Made by a program: the position numbers and the translations under genes. Below, in pieces: positions 38,642 through 47,302 of a stretch of DNA of 64,000 bases. The stretch is from CAZJRB01 sp964547995 (lineage in GTDB: Bacteria > Planctomycetota > Planctomycetia > Pirellulales > Thermoguttaceae), in NCBI GenBank assembly GCA_964547995.1, contig CAZJRB010000017.1:16178-80177 (forward strand), in the 5' to 3' direction. Position 1 is the first letter of the stretch. Each line of letters opens with the position of its first letter. The notes under the pieces are model-generated. The model was not told the DNA's origin, ran no database searches, and saw only the letters and a list, made by a program, of their open reading frames with translations.

Positions 38642-39886
38642 CTACTCGTTTCCAAAGAAATGCTCGATGCCGTCCGACTTGGCGATGATGGTCACGCCGG
38701 AGTCGGTGACGATGCACCCTCGGGCACGGTCAAGGTCGTGGTCGTAGCCGATTTCGACGCCCGGCGGAATGCGAACCTCCTTGTCGATGATCGCCCGGCG
38801 GATTTTGGCATGACGCCCCACGTCGACGTGGTCGAAGAGGATGGAATCTTCGACCTGGGCGTAACTGTTGATTCGGGCATCGAGCCCGATGATCGAGCGT
38901 TCGGCCCGCCCGCCGGAGATGATCGACCCGAGGCAAACGATGCTGTCGATCGCTTCTCCCCGCCGCGCCGCTTTGCCCTTCTCGGCAAATACGAACTTCG
39001 GTGGCGGGAAGTTGGGCTGGTACGTGCGAATCGGCCAGTGCCGATCGTACATGTTCAACAACGGATCGACGGAAACCAGGTCCATGTTCGCCTCGTAGTA
39101 CGCGTCCAGCGTCCCCACGTCCCGCCAATAAGCGTCCTGCTTGCGGTTCTCGTCTGTAAACGGGTACGCGAAAACCCGATGCGTGTCGATGATCGAAGGA
39201 ATCAGGTCCTTGCCGAAATCGTGACTGCTGTCGCGCCGCGTGGCGTCCAGGCAAAGCTGGTCGTAAAGGAACGGGGCCGTGAAGACGTAAATACCCATCG
39301 ACGCCAACGCATGCTCCGGATCGCCGGGAATCGGCTTCGGATTCTCCGGTTTCTCTTCGAAGCCGATCACCCGTGAAGCCCCGTCGATCTGCATCACGCC
39401 GAACTCCGAGGCGTCCTTCAAAGGCACCCGAAGTGCGCCGACCGTCAAATCCGCGCCGTTGCGGCAGTGCGTCTCGACCATGTTGCGATAATTCATTTTG
39501 TAGATGTGGTCGCCGCCGAGGATCATCACGTACTCCGGCCGTTCCTTTTCGATCGTGTAGATGTTCTGATAGACGGCGTCGGCCGTGCCTTGATACCAGT
39601 GGCTGTCGATGCGTTGCTGTGGCGGCACGACGTCGACAAATTCCCCCAGTTCCCGGCACAAAAACCCCCGCCATCCCAAGTTGATATGCCGATCCAGGCT
39701 CATCGCCTTATATTGGGTGAAAAGCAACATCTTGCGGATGCCGCTGTTGAGACAATTCGACAGCGTGAAATCGACGATGCGATACGCGCCGCCGAAGGGA
39801 ACGGCGGGCTTGGCGCGATCGCGGGTGAGCGGATCCAATCGCGCCCCCTTGCCTCCGGCCAAGATCACGGCCAACACGTCTTTCAT
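38642..39886 (-). CDS. glgC: Glucose-1-phosphate adenylyltransferase
   Basis: The enzyme makes ADP-glucose, the first committed step of bacterial glycogen synthesis. The nucleotide-binding start AVILAGGKGARLDPLTRDRAKPAVPFGGAYRIVDF (shortened type) is complete. Further motifs are HYYQGTADAVYQN-like (SHWYQGTADAVYQNIY), MILGGDHIYKMNY and FEEKPENPKPIPG, with a left-handed helix domain at the C-terminus (SIISGGRAERSIIGLDARI). It has 414 residues, the usual size. The start at 39886 is MKDVLAVILAGGKGARL. Its stop lies 19 bp from the end of the candidate RNA on the other strand. No other glycogen gene is in the window. Confidence 0.95.
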   Translation of the reverse strand: MKDVLAVILAGGKGARLDPLTRDRAKPAVPFGGAYRIVDFTLSNCLNSGIRKMLLFTQYKAMSLDRHINLGWRGFLCRELGEFVDVVPPQQRIDSHWYQGTADAVYQNIYTIEKERPEYVMILGGDHIYKMNYRNMVETHCRNGADLTVGALRVPLKDASEFGVMQIDGASRVIGFEEKPENPKPIPGDPEHALASMGIYVFTAPFLYDQLCLDATRRDSSHDFGKDLIPSIIDTHRVFAYPFTDENRKQDAYWRDVGTLDAYYEANMDLVSVDPLLNMYDRHWPIRTYQPNFPPPKFVFAEKGKAARRGEAIDSIVCLGSIISGGRAERSIIGLDARINSYAQVEDSILFDHVDVGRHAKIRRAIIDKEVRIPPGVEIGYDHDLDRARGCIVTDSGVTIIAKSDGIEHFFGNE

Positions 39887-40107
39887 TGCGCCGTCGCTCC
39901 GCTAATGAAGCCCTGTTCCGCAGGGTATCGCCCTATACAAGTCGCACCATATTGATTCTAACGATTTGTGTATTTAGCAAAAGGGGTGAAAAGGAGCGGT
40001 ACCCATCCAACGAGGGAGCCCTCGTATGCATGTTGCCCAGTTTGACTGCTGAAAAGTGCAAACGACATCTTCATCCCGCTTTCATGCTGCGGTGGGGTTG
40101 ACAGCGG

Positions 40108-42021
40108 TCAATCAACCCATTCTCGCTGCCACAGTTCCAAGACCAGCAGTGCCCAGAGCCGATAGCTGTGATCGAAACGGCCCTGCTGGTGGTCCTCCAA
40201 CAGGCGAGAAACCGCCTCGGGGCGAAAGTAGCCCCGGTCTTGCGCTCTGGAGTCGAGCAGCACCTCCCGGGCAAAATCCTTCAGCTCGTTGCGGAACCAG
40301 TGGTCCAGCGGCACGCCGAAACCCATCTTCCGCCGCCGCAGGATCGACCGGGGTAACAGATCGCCGAATGTCTCCGTCAGAATCCGTTTCCCCCGGCCGC
40401 AGCGGAATTTCAGCTTCCGCGGCATCACGGCTGCCAGTTCCACCACCCGGTGGTCCAAGAACGGCTGCCGGCACTCCAGGCCGTGGGCCATCGACGCGAT
40501 GTCAACCTTCGTCATCAGGTCGCACGGCAGATACGTCGCCAGATCGGCAAGGCTCGCGGCGGTGACCGGGTCGCGGCGGCCGGCCGACCGGAACGCCTCG
40601 GCCAGGAACGCCAGCGGATCGGCGACCAATTGCGGGACGAATTCGTCGCGGTACAGTTCACCCCGTTGCCGTTCGTTAAAGATCGAGATCCAATCGAGAT
40701 ATCGCCTCTCGGTCGGGAGGTGCAGGGCCTCGACGAACCGTTTCCATCGCCGGCGCAGGCATTTTTGCCGGGGGCTGGCCGGCATCTTCAGCCACCACCG
40801 CCCCGCCAGCACCGCACGCAGCACGCGCGGCATCCGATCGAACCGGCTTGCCAGCGATACGGCCCGGTAACGCGGATACCCCATAAAAAGCTCGTCGCCC
40901 CCGTCGCCCGTCAACGCCACCGTCACGTGCTCGCGGGTAAGCTGCGAGACGTACCAGGTGGGCACGGCCGAGCTGTCGGCAAACGGCTCGTCGAAGTGCC
41001 ACACGAGCTTAGGCAGGATCGCGATCGCGTCGGGCTCGACCTGGAACTCTTCGTGGACCGTTTGGAACGTTTCGGCCGCGGTCCGGGCATAGTCCGTTTC
41101 GTCATACTCCGCCACGGGAAAGCCGATCGAGAACGTCCGCACCGGCTCGTCCCGGAGCTTCTGCATCAGGCCGACGATGATGGTCGAATCAATCCCGCCC
41201 GAGAGAAACGCCCCCAACGGCACGTCGGATTGCAGGCGCAGCTCCACGGCCGACGTCAGTTTCTCGCGGAGTTCTTCCGCGTACTCCTCGGCCGGGCGTT
41301 GCTGCTCGCGGTTGAAGTTCGGCTGCCAGTAGCGGTCGACCTTGAGCCGGTCGTCGCGAAAGACCGCGTAATGCCCCGGCGGCAGCTTGTTGATGCCCTG
41401 AAGGATGGTCCGCGGGTGCGGCACGTACTGGTACGTGAGATATTCGTCGACCGCCTGGGGATCGATGTCTCGCGGGACGCCGGGCACTTCGAGCAGCCCC
41501 TTCAACTCGCTGGCAAACAGCAACCGCCCCCGCTCGCGGCGATAGACGAGCGGCTTCTGACCGAGCCGGTCGCGGGCGAGCAGCAACTGCCGCCGCCGCG
41601 AGTCCCACACGGCGAACGCGAACATGCCGTTGAGGTGGCCCAGCAACTCCGGCCCTTCGTCCTCGTAGAGATGGACGATCGTTTCGGTGTCGCAGTCGGT
41701 GCGGAAGCGGTGGCCCGAGCCTTCCAACCGGCGCCGCAGCTCGCGGTAGTTGTAGATTTCGCCGTTGAAGACGACCCAGACCGTGCCGTCTTCGTTCGCC
41801 ATGGGCTGCCGGCCCCCTGCAACATCGATCACGGCCAGGCGGCGGTGGCCCAGGGCCACCCCGGGCACGGCGTCGCGGCCCGGCCGGAGCTGGAACTCGG
41901 CCGCGTGCTCCCCTTCGCCGTCCGGCCCCCGGTGGCGCAGCGACTCGGTCATTCGCCGCAGGGTCTCCTCCGGCAGCGCCTTTTCCGGGTCGTTCCAAAT
42001 CGCGCCGGTGATGCCACACAT
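40108..42021 (-). CDS. asnB: Asparagine synthase (glutamine-hydrolysing)
   Basis: The enzyme transfers the amide nitrogen of glutamine to aspartate. I start at the ATG at 42021 so that Cys2, the glutaminase nucleophile, is exposed (MCGITGAIWNDPEK). The glutaminase domain covers residues 1-200 (GDGEGEHAAEF, LAVIDVAGGRQPM, FNGEIYNYRELR). The synthetase domain has the PP-loop SGGIDSTIIVGL near 256. It has 637 residues, typical of the exosortase- or amidotransferase-associated AsnB branch, so the true product may be a modified sugar or peptide in place of free asparagine. The open frame extends another 53 codons upstream without conservation. It is a single gene. Confidence 0.93.
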   Translation of the reverse strand: MCGITGAIWNDPEKALPEETLRRMTESLRHRGPDGEGEHAAEFQLRPGRDAVPGVALGHRRLAVIDVAGGRQPMANEDGTVWVVFNGEIYNYRELRRRLEGSGHRFRTDCDTETIVHLYEDEGPELLGHLNGMFAFAVWDSRRRQLLLARDRLGQKPLVYRRERGRLLFASELKGLLEVPGVPRDIDPQAVDEYLTYQYVPHPRTILQGINKLPPGHYAVFRDDRLKVDRYWQPNFNREQQRPAEEYAEELREKLTSAVELRLQSDVPLGAFLSGGIDSTIIVGLMQKLRDEPVRTFSIGFPVAEYDETDYARTAAETFQTVHEEFQVEPDAIAILPKLVWHFDEPFADSSAVPTWYVSQLTREHVTVALTGDGGDELFMGYPRYRAVSLASRFDRMPRVLRAVLAGRWWLKMPASPRQKCLRRRWKRFVEALHLPTERRYLDWISIFNERQRGELYRDEFVPQLVADPLAFLAEAFRSAGRRDPVTAASLADLATYLPCDLMTKVDIASMAHGLECRQPFLDHRVVELAAVMPRKLKFRCGRGKRILTETFGDLLPRSILRRRKMGFGVPLDHWFRNELKDFAREVLLDSRAQDRGYFRPEAVSRLLEDHQQGRFDHSYRLWALLVLELWQREWVD

Positions 42022-42160
42022 GCGCGATATCATAGGGTGGGATAAGGGCGTTGGCAAGCTGCACTCTCCTACCCCCCCACAGGGCTCCTTGTCTTTTCTC
42101 CGGAAATCGATCATAATAATCATGATTGGGGTATCTTTCTCCGGGACAAGGAGCGGAACC

Positions 42161-42610
42161 ATGAAACGCTTATTCACCATCGCCGCAGCCGTCGCTCTGA
42201 TCGGTTGGTTGGCCGGCGAGAACGCCTCGGCACAGTTTATTCCCTATGGCGCGAACCCGTCGGGCAACGCGAACAAGGCTGCCGCGCAGCCGAATGCCAA
42301 CAACAACGCCGCGCAGCCGAATGCGAACAATCCGGCCGGCCGCACGCAGCGCCCATGGAGCTACAGCAATCCGACGTATTACCACCGCCCGTGGAGCTAC
42401 GGCAACCCGCCCTACTACAACCGCCCGCCCACGCAGTACTATCCGGTGCCGGTGCCGTACTACACCAATCGCCCCTACTATCCGTACGATGCGGTCGATC
42501 AAGGCTACGGCTACTATGTCGCACCCTGGGGCGGACAGCCGTACTACGTGCCGCCGCGATACTATTACCAGCCGTATCAAACGTATCCGTACTACAATAG
42601 GTATCGGTAG
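42161..42610 (+). CDS. Secreted Tyr/Pro/Asn-rich low-complexity protein
   Basis: The ATG at 42161 follows an AAGGAG ribosome-binding site and begins a 24-residue signal peptide (MKRLFTIAAAVALIGWLAGE, cleaved after ASA). The mature 125 residues are low-complexity: AAQPNANNNAAQPNANNPAG, then two copies of PWSY(S/G)NPxYY, then Tyr/Pro-rich sequence ending YPYYNRYR. It has no recognisable domain. Such proteins can be cell-surface or matrix components, and the Tyr-rich part could stick to surfaces or be cross-linked; this is only inference. It is divergent from asnB, and a purine-rich repeat starts directly after the stop codon. Confidence 0.7.
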   Translation: MKRLFTIAAAVALIGWLAGENASAQFIPYGANPSGNANKAAAQPNANNNAAQPNANNPAGRTQRPWSYSNPTYYHRPWSYGNPPYYNRPPTQYYPVPVPYYTNRPYYPYDAVDQGYGYYVAPWGGQPYYVPPRYYYQPYQTYPYYNRYR

Positions 42611-43107
42611 CGGGTAGTGGATAGAGGGCAGAGGGCAGTGAAGTGTGAGCGCGGGCACCCATGCGGACGGCGTCGGCAACGGAACTGCTCGGGCCGCTGC
42701 TCCTCTTTTTTGGTCAACAGAATTGTGGATTTCCGGGAACGGGAATAGGGGTTGGGGGCTGGGTCGAAGGGTGGATTCTCACCACCTGCCCGACGTTCGC
42801 CTGCTCTCCTGTTCCCCCTGCTCCTCTTTTTTGGTCAACAGAATCGCCAGTCCGGGCGCCAAAAATGCCTATTTCTCCGAAGGCTTGACATGTAAGCACT
42901 TAATGGAACAAAATCCAGAAGCCGGTTCGGTCGATTTACGTCTTAGGTGGACCAGATCATCCACGTTTGTCCGAACCACGCGGAAAACCGACTACTCAGT
43001 AGTTGGGGTCAGAAAGTGCAGTGCTTTAATCTCCCCCCCCTTTAATCTCCCGCCGCGTCTGCGACTAAGGCTACGACCTGCTCCACCGCGTCGTCGAAGA
43101 ACGACTG
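42611..43107. other. Intergenic region with two 27-bp direct repeats
   Basis: No gene is recognised in about 500 bp. Directly after the preceding stop lies GTAGTGGATAGAGGGCAGAG-type sequence (42611-42640). An exact 27-bp unit beginning CTGCTCCTCTTTTTTGGTC occurs at 42697-42723 and again at 42818-42844. TTTAATCTCCC occurs twice near 43024-43052. These look like decayed repeats. No terminator or promoter can be assigned with confidence. Confidence 0.6.
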
Positions 43108-44133
43108 CTACTGCGCTAGGAACGCCAGAAAACGCAGCCCGTGGAACAATAGTGCCAGCAGCCCGATTACCGCCAGCAGCGTCTTGATTTGTTCGGCCCT
43201 GGTGGGCAGTTCGTCCGGCGTGTTGTGTGACACCGCGGCGGTGACTTTCTCCTCCGGCTCCCGGTCCTGTTGCGGAAGTTTCTCCAAGCCGCGGCGCTGC
43301 GGCAAGAGTTCCCGCGGCCGCGGCACCGGTTCCTCGACGTGGGAAAAAGCCGCCAATTCTCGTCCGGTTGGGGGGACATTCACCGTCGCACCGCTCGGCT
43401 CGGGCGTCGTTGCCGCCGTCGTTGAGCCAACCGGCTCGGACGGTTGTCTTCGGGCGATCATCGCCGGGTTCGGCGGCAGTTGCTCCAACATGGCCAAGGG
43501 TTCCTCCAGGAACCACCGCACGCGGCCGCAGTAGCTTCCGGTGGTCCGGCCGCCGGCCGAGCCGAAGAGGACCCCGGCCAGCTCGCCGCTGCCGTTTAGG
43601 ATGGGGCCGCCGCTGTCGCCCTGCCGGGCGGAAGTGGAAAGCTCGACCATCTCGAACGGCAGGCTCCCGCCGGGTGAAACGTATTGGACGCATCTCCCCG
43701 CCGTTGCCCGGTACCATCCCCGGCCGTAACCGGCGATCGTCAGCACCTCGCCGTATTGCGGGGCGCGGGTTGCCAGCGGGATCGGCTTGGCGCCGGGCCG
43801 CCAGATGGCAAGCGCGGCAAGGTCCCAATTGCGATCGATCTTCATCACGGCGGCGCCCGAGCGGAAGCCGTCGGGAAAGACAACCATGACCGGTCCGGCC
43901 GCATCGCGGACCACGTGCCAGTTGGTCACCACCAGCCCGTGCGAATCGCTCACGGCGACCAGGGCCCCCGATCCCAGCGACGCCCCCCCCCGGTCCGGCG
44001 CAATCACCCGGACGACGGCCGGGTGGACGTTCTCGGCAAGCAGATCCGCGGACGAGACGAACACGGAAACCATCGCCGATATTGCCGAGACGAGTGTTCT
44101 GAAGAATCGGCGTTTTCGATCCAATCGGTTCAT
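43108..44133 (-). CDS. Trypsin-like serine protease, membrane-tethered
   Basis: I start at the ATG at 44133; the longer open frame upstream is not conserved-looking. The 341-residue protein has a signal anchor (about 10-28), then a trypsin fold with the triad His73 (VVTNWHVVRD), Asp104 (DRNWDLAAL) and Ser174 (RQGDSGGPIL). A Pro/Glu-rich linker of about 100 residues (TTPEPSGATV, EPVPRPRELLPQ) leads to a C-terminal membrane helix (TLLAVIGLLALLFHGL). There is no PDZ domain, unlike DegP/HtrA. It would act in the periplasm on unknown substrates. The neighbour at 44370 (same strand) is separated by 236 bp without a gene. Confidence 0.83.
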   Translation of the reverse strand: MNRLDRKRRFFRTLVSAISAMVSVFVSSADLLAENVHPAVVRVIAPDRGGASLGSGALVAVSDSHGLVVTNWHVVRDAAGPVMVVFPDGFRSGAAVMKIDRNWDLAALAIWRPGAKPIPLATRAPQYGEVLTIAGYGRGWYRATAGRCVQYVSPGGSLPFEMVELSTSARQGDSGGPILNGSGELAGVLFGSAGGRTTGSYCGRVRWFLEEPLAMLEQLPPNPAMIARRQPSEPVGSTTAATTPEPSGATVNVPPTGRELAAFSHVEEPVPRPRELLPQRRGLEKLPQQDREPEEKVTAAVSHNTPDELPTRAEQIKTLLAVIGLLALLFHGLRFLAFLAQ

Positions 44134-44369
44134 GCGCGTACCTTGAGGCAGATCTCCGTCATCCCTCTTCGGACAGCGGAGAAACCAGGAGCCAGCAAAA
44201 TCGCCCTTGCCGCGAATTGTTGCCAAATGGCCGCAAGCACACCCCTTTTCTGCCGCAGAGAACCTACGCCGCCGGGGATCGACACAAAGTGAACGGGGTG
44301 AATAATCGTTGCAGACCGAGAGGATAGCCGGCCGGCGACGCGTTGCGTCCCGGCTATTGCGTCCTGCAC

Positions 44370-45860
44370 TCAATGGCGTCCTCTTGATGGTCCGGGGGCG
44401 GGTGCCCCCTCCTTTGTTGTCTGTTGTTTAAGGAGCCGGATGGCGGCCGCCGTCATCAATTCGCCGCCGCCGGGGGCAATCCGGCTGTTGACCGTCTCGT
44501 AGCTGCCTTCCAAGAAGGCCTTCCGCGTGGGAAGGTAGCCGGGGGCGTCGTTGGCCAACTCGATCACGATCGTGTTGGCAAACGGCGACGCACGCTTGAT
44601 TTCCAGCCCGAGGTCGACGAACACCTCGCCGGGGAGCGTGACAATGGCCACCTCGTTGCCCAGCCGGAAGACCTGCACCTCGATCGGGATCGTCTCGCCG
44701 CCGCGCGATTGCAGTGCCATGATCTTGTACGCCTTGACCCGTTCGAGAAACGGCACTTTACCCGAGGCAACTTTCTCCATGCCGGCCTTCGCCTGGGCGA
44801 TTTCCTCTTTGCTGTACTTTTGCAGCGGGGCGTCGACGATCTCCCGCCGCACGGCCAGCGACGGCGTTACCTTCTTCAGCTTCGGCACCTCCGCCTTGAC
44901 GGTCGCCGCCAGCGTTTCGCCTATCTCGTTCGGCTTGTTGCGTTTCCTCTGCGTCACGTCGATGTGGTTGATGTCGCCGCACGTGCCGGCGCCGAACATC
45001 GAGACGAACTTCTCGCCGAACTCCTTGTGTAACGCCTCGGCGAGGTAGTACGGGTAGTCGGCGCTGTAGAGGGTGCCGCCGGTCGTGTCCAGGTGGAGTG
45101 CGAAAACAGTCAGCGACGCCATCGGGCGGTCCCCGGCCGCGCTGCGCACCAACAGGATGCCGACGTCCGGATCGATCGGCCCGGCCGGGCGGACGATGTC
45201 CGGGTTGAGCACGCCGGGGTTGAACCGCACGGGCCCCGACTTCATGTGGAAGCGGCGATTGAACGCGAGCCCCTTCTGCTCGGCGACGCCCGCCGCCAGC
45301 GTCACCGGCGCGGCGGCCGACTTCGCATCGGCAATCACGCCGGCCAGCTTCTTGACAAGCTCGGCCGGGTAGTCCGTCTTCTCGCAGGGGTCGTTGCCGT
45401 GTTCGGCAACCGCTTTCCGGTGAAAACGCTCGCGCAGGGCCCCGAAGTAAAGCGGGCCGGTATGGCTGTGCGTTGCCGCGATCGCGATGTTCGCCGCCGG
45501 GATGCCCGTCTTCTCTTCAGCAAGCCGGCGGGCCTGCTTGGCGAGGCCCGGCGAGATGCCGATGATGTCGCAAAACACCAGCGCTGCTTGACAGTCACCC
45601 TGGGAGAGCACAATCGCTTTGGCCTTCAGCGCATCGTGTACCCCGGTGCTGAGCCGTTCGGAGAAATACCCGCTCATCCGGTACGGCACGGGCGGAGTGA
45701 TGTCCACCACGGCAACTCCCGCCCACATTTCCGCGTTGGAGTCGGCGGCGGGTGCGGTCGGCGAAAAGCCGATACACACAAAAGCGGCCAGAACAGCCGC
45801 CACAAAGAAAATACCCCGGATAAACTTGCTTTGAAGTGAGCGCACGGCAAGAGCCCCCAT
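44370..45860 (-). CDS. Secreted neutral/alkaline ceramidase-like protein
   Basis: A 496-residue protein with a signal peptide (residues 16-38). The mature part starts WAGVAVVDITPPVPYRMSGYF (shortened type), the N-terminal signature of the neutral/alkaline non-lysosomal ceramidase family. IAATHSHTGPLYFG supplies the zinc-binding histidines, and GTCGDINHIDV resembles the conserved Gly-Asp-Asn region. Family members hydrolyse ceramides, but planctomycetes carry many copies without sphingolipids, so here the family name describes the fold and metal site more than the substrate. It diverges from the oxidoreductase gene at 45959. The last 15 residues (EGAPAPGPSRGRH) are low-complexity. Confidence 0.82.
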   Translation of the reverse strand: MGALAVRSLQSKFIRGIFFVAAVLAAFVCIGFSPTAPAADSNAEMWAGVAVVDITPPVPYRMSGYFSERLSTGVHDALKAKAIVLSQGDCQAALVFCDIIGISPGLAKQARRLAEEKTGIPAANIAIAATHSHTGPLYFGALRERFHRKAVAEHGNDPCEKTDYPAELVKKLAGVIADAKSAAAPVTLAAGVAEQKGLAFNRRFHMKSGPVRFNPGVLNPDIVRPAGPIDPDVGILLVRSAAGDRPMASLTVFALHLDTTGGTLYSADYPYYLAEALHKEFGEKFVSMFGAGTCGDINHIDVTQRKRNKPNEIGETLAATVKAEVPKLKKVTPSLAVRREIVDAPLQKYSKEEIAQAKAGMEKVASGKVPFLERVKAYKIMALQSRGGETIPIEVQVFRLGNEVAIVTLPGEVFVDLGLEIKRASPFANTIVIELANDAPGYLPTRKAFLEGSYETVNSRIAPGGGELMTAAAIRLLKQQTTKEGAPAPGPSRGRH

Positions 45861-45958
45861 TGTGTTGGCGAATGAGCTACGATACGATTATAGTAAGTCC
45901 GAACGCGCATGAAAGGGACCGGCAAAACTGGGCTCGATGCTCCTCCCGGAGAACCGCC

Positions 45959-47002
45959 ATGGAAAACCGAAAACTCGGAGTCGCCATTCACGGCGCCGGC
46001 GGTGTCGCCCGGGCACACGCCGCAAGCTGGAACCACTGCACCCGGGCGGAGATCGTCTCGGTCAGCAGCCGCCGCAGAGAAACGGCCCAACAATTCGCCG
46101 ACGAGCTGGCCCCGGATGCTGCGGTTACCGACGACTTCGACGAAGTGCTCCGCAACAACTGCGTGGACATCGTCAACCTTAGCGGGCCGAACCACGTCCA
46201 CGGCCCCCAGGCAATCGCCGCCGCCGAGGCCGGTAAACACATCCTGATCGAAAAGCCGATGGTCCTGACGATGGACGAAAACCGGGCGTTGCGCGACGCG
46301 GTGGCCAAGGCCGGGGTCAAGAGCGTGGTCAGCTTCGTACTGCGATGGAACCCGCTTTTCGACAACATCAAGTCGCTGTTGGCCGCCGAGACGATCGGCC
46401 GGCTCTTCTACGCCGAGGTCGACTACTGGCACGGCATCGCCGACTGGTACTCCGGCTGGGACTGGGCACACACGCGGGAAACCGGCGGCAGCGCCATGCT
46501 CCTGGCCGGGTGCCACGCGGTCGACGCCCTGCGGTATTTCGTCGGCGACCAGCCCGCCGAGGTCTCGGCCTTCTCGAACAATACCAAGGGGCTCTACGAG
46601 TACGACGCCAACGTGGTGGCCGTCGTGAAATTCCGCGGCGGGGCCATCGGAAAGACCTCCGTCCTGCTCGACGCCCAAATCCCCTACGCCTTCAACATCG
46701 ACCTGATCGGCACCGAGGGCACGATGCGCGACAACCGTCTCTGGTCCAAAAAACTCCTGCCGGGGCAGACCAAGTGGGCCGAGTTGCCGACGATCATGCC
46801 CGACTCCGGCGACGTCGACCACCACCCGTTCGACGCCGAGATGGATCACCTGGTCGATTGCATCCTCGAAGACCGCGAGTCCCACTGCAACGTGGCCGAC
46901 TCGTACCACACGCACGAGTTGTGCCTGGCCATCGACCAATCGATCGCCGCCGGCCGCCCGGTGGCATTGCCACTTGTGTCAGGCGACGAACCATGCCCGT
47001 GA
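45959..47002 (+). CDS. Gfo/Idh/MocA-family oxidoreductase, cytoplasmic
   Basis: The 347-residue NAD(P)-dependent sugar or inositol dehydrogenase-like protein starts at the ATG at 45959 (MENRKLGVAIHGAGGVARAH), with the nucleotide-binding GAGGVA at 12-17. The EKP motif is in HILIEKPMVLTMDENRAL near residue 97, and the C-terminal beta-sheet domain (HETGGSAMLLAGCHAVDAL-type: RETGGSAMLLAGCHAVDA) follows. There is no signal peptide, in contrast to the two Tat-exported relatives at 47303 and 58289. The open frame extends upstream, but the GGAG at 45948-45951 supports this start. Substrate unknown; divergent from the ceramidase-like gene, so a linked catabolic function is possible. Confidence 0.9.
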   Translation: MENRKLGVAIHGAGGVARAHAASWNHCTRAEIVSVSSRRRETAQQFADELAPDAAVTDDFDEVLRNNCVDIVNLSGPNHVHGPQAIAAAEAGKHILIEKPMVLTMDENRALRDAVAKAGVKSVVSFVLRWNPLFDNIKSLLAAETIGRLFYAEVDYWHGIADWYSGWDWAHTRETGGSAMLLAGCHAVDALRYFVGDQPAEVSAFSNNTKGLYEYDANVVAVVKFRGGAIGKTSVLLDAQIPYAFNIDLIGTEGTMRDNRLWSKKLLPGQTKWAELPTIMPDSGDVDHHPFDAEMDHLVDCILEDRESHCNVADSYHTHELCLAIDQSIAAGRPVALPLVSGDEPCP

Positions 47003-47280
47003 ATCCTTATGAGTCTCCGACGCAGTCCGGTGTCGAATCGAGCGACAAACGGTTGCCGCTGTCGGCGCACCTTATGGCGGCAGTCTCCTTCGTGTTTGTC
47101 ATGGTCGGTTTTCTCTTCATTGCTTGTGTATTCGTGGTTTTCTTACAAGAGCCACTCGACGCACTACCTGGCTGGGTTTCCGCCGTAATGTTCTGCGGCT
47201 TGTTTCTCTCAGCGCCGACACTTGGATTGCTTTCCGCCTGGCAATCAATCAGGCGAGCCAAGCGCAAGTTGCGCCGCTGA
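46993..47280 (+). CDS. Small membrane protein with NPYESP start motif
   Basis: A 95-residue protein beginning MPVNPYESPTQ; the NPYxSP start is, as I recall, widespread among planctomycete small membrane proteins. Two membrane helices follow (about 28-50 and 61-83), with the basic end RRAKRKLRR on the cytoplasmic side. Its ATG lies 10 nt inside the 3' end of the oxidoreductase gene, so translation is coupled. The function is unknown. It converges on the Tat-exported oxidoreductase gene at 47303, leaving a gap of 22 bp. Confidence 0.72.
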   Translation: MPVNPYESPTQSGVESSDKRLPLSAHLMAAVSFVFVMVGFLFIACVFVVFLQEPLDALPGWVSAVMFCGLFLSAPTLGLLSAWQSIRRAKRKLRR

Positions 47281-47302
47281 CACGCGTTTTTCGGGCGGTT
47301 CG

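Noticed and set aside
38438..38688. 83-codon open frame (MPADHEAFDCLHGG...) inside the candidate RNA
   Set aside because: It runs through the intrinsic terminator into glgC antisense, has no ribosome-binding site and no recognisable fold.
43060..43113. Short peptide GYDLLHRVVEERLLLR on the plus strand
   Set aside because: Looks protein-like but is bounded by stops after 16 codons; too short to claim a transposase remnant.
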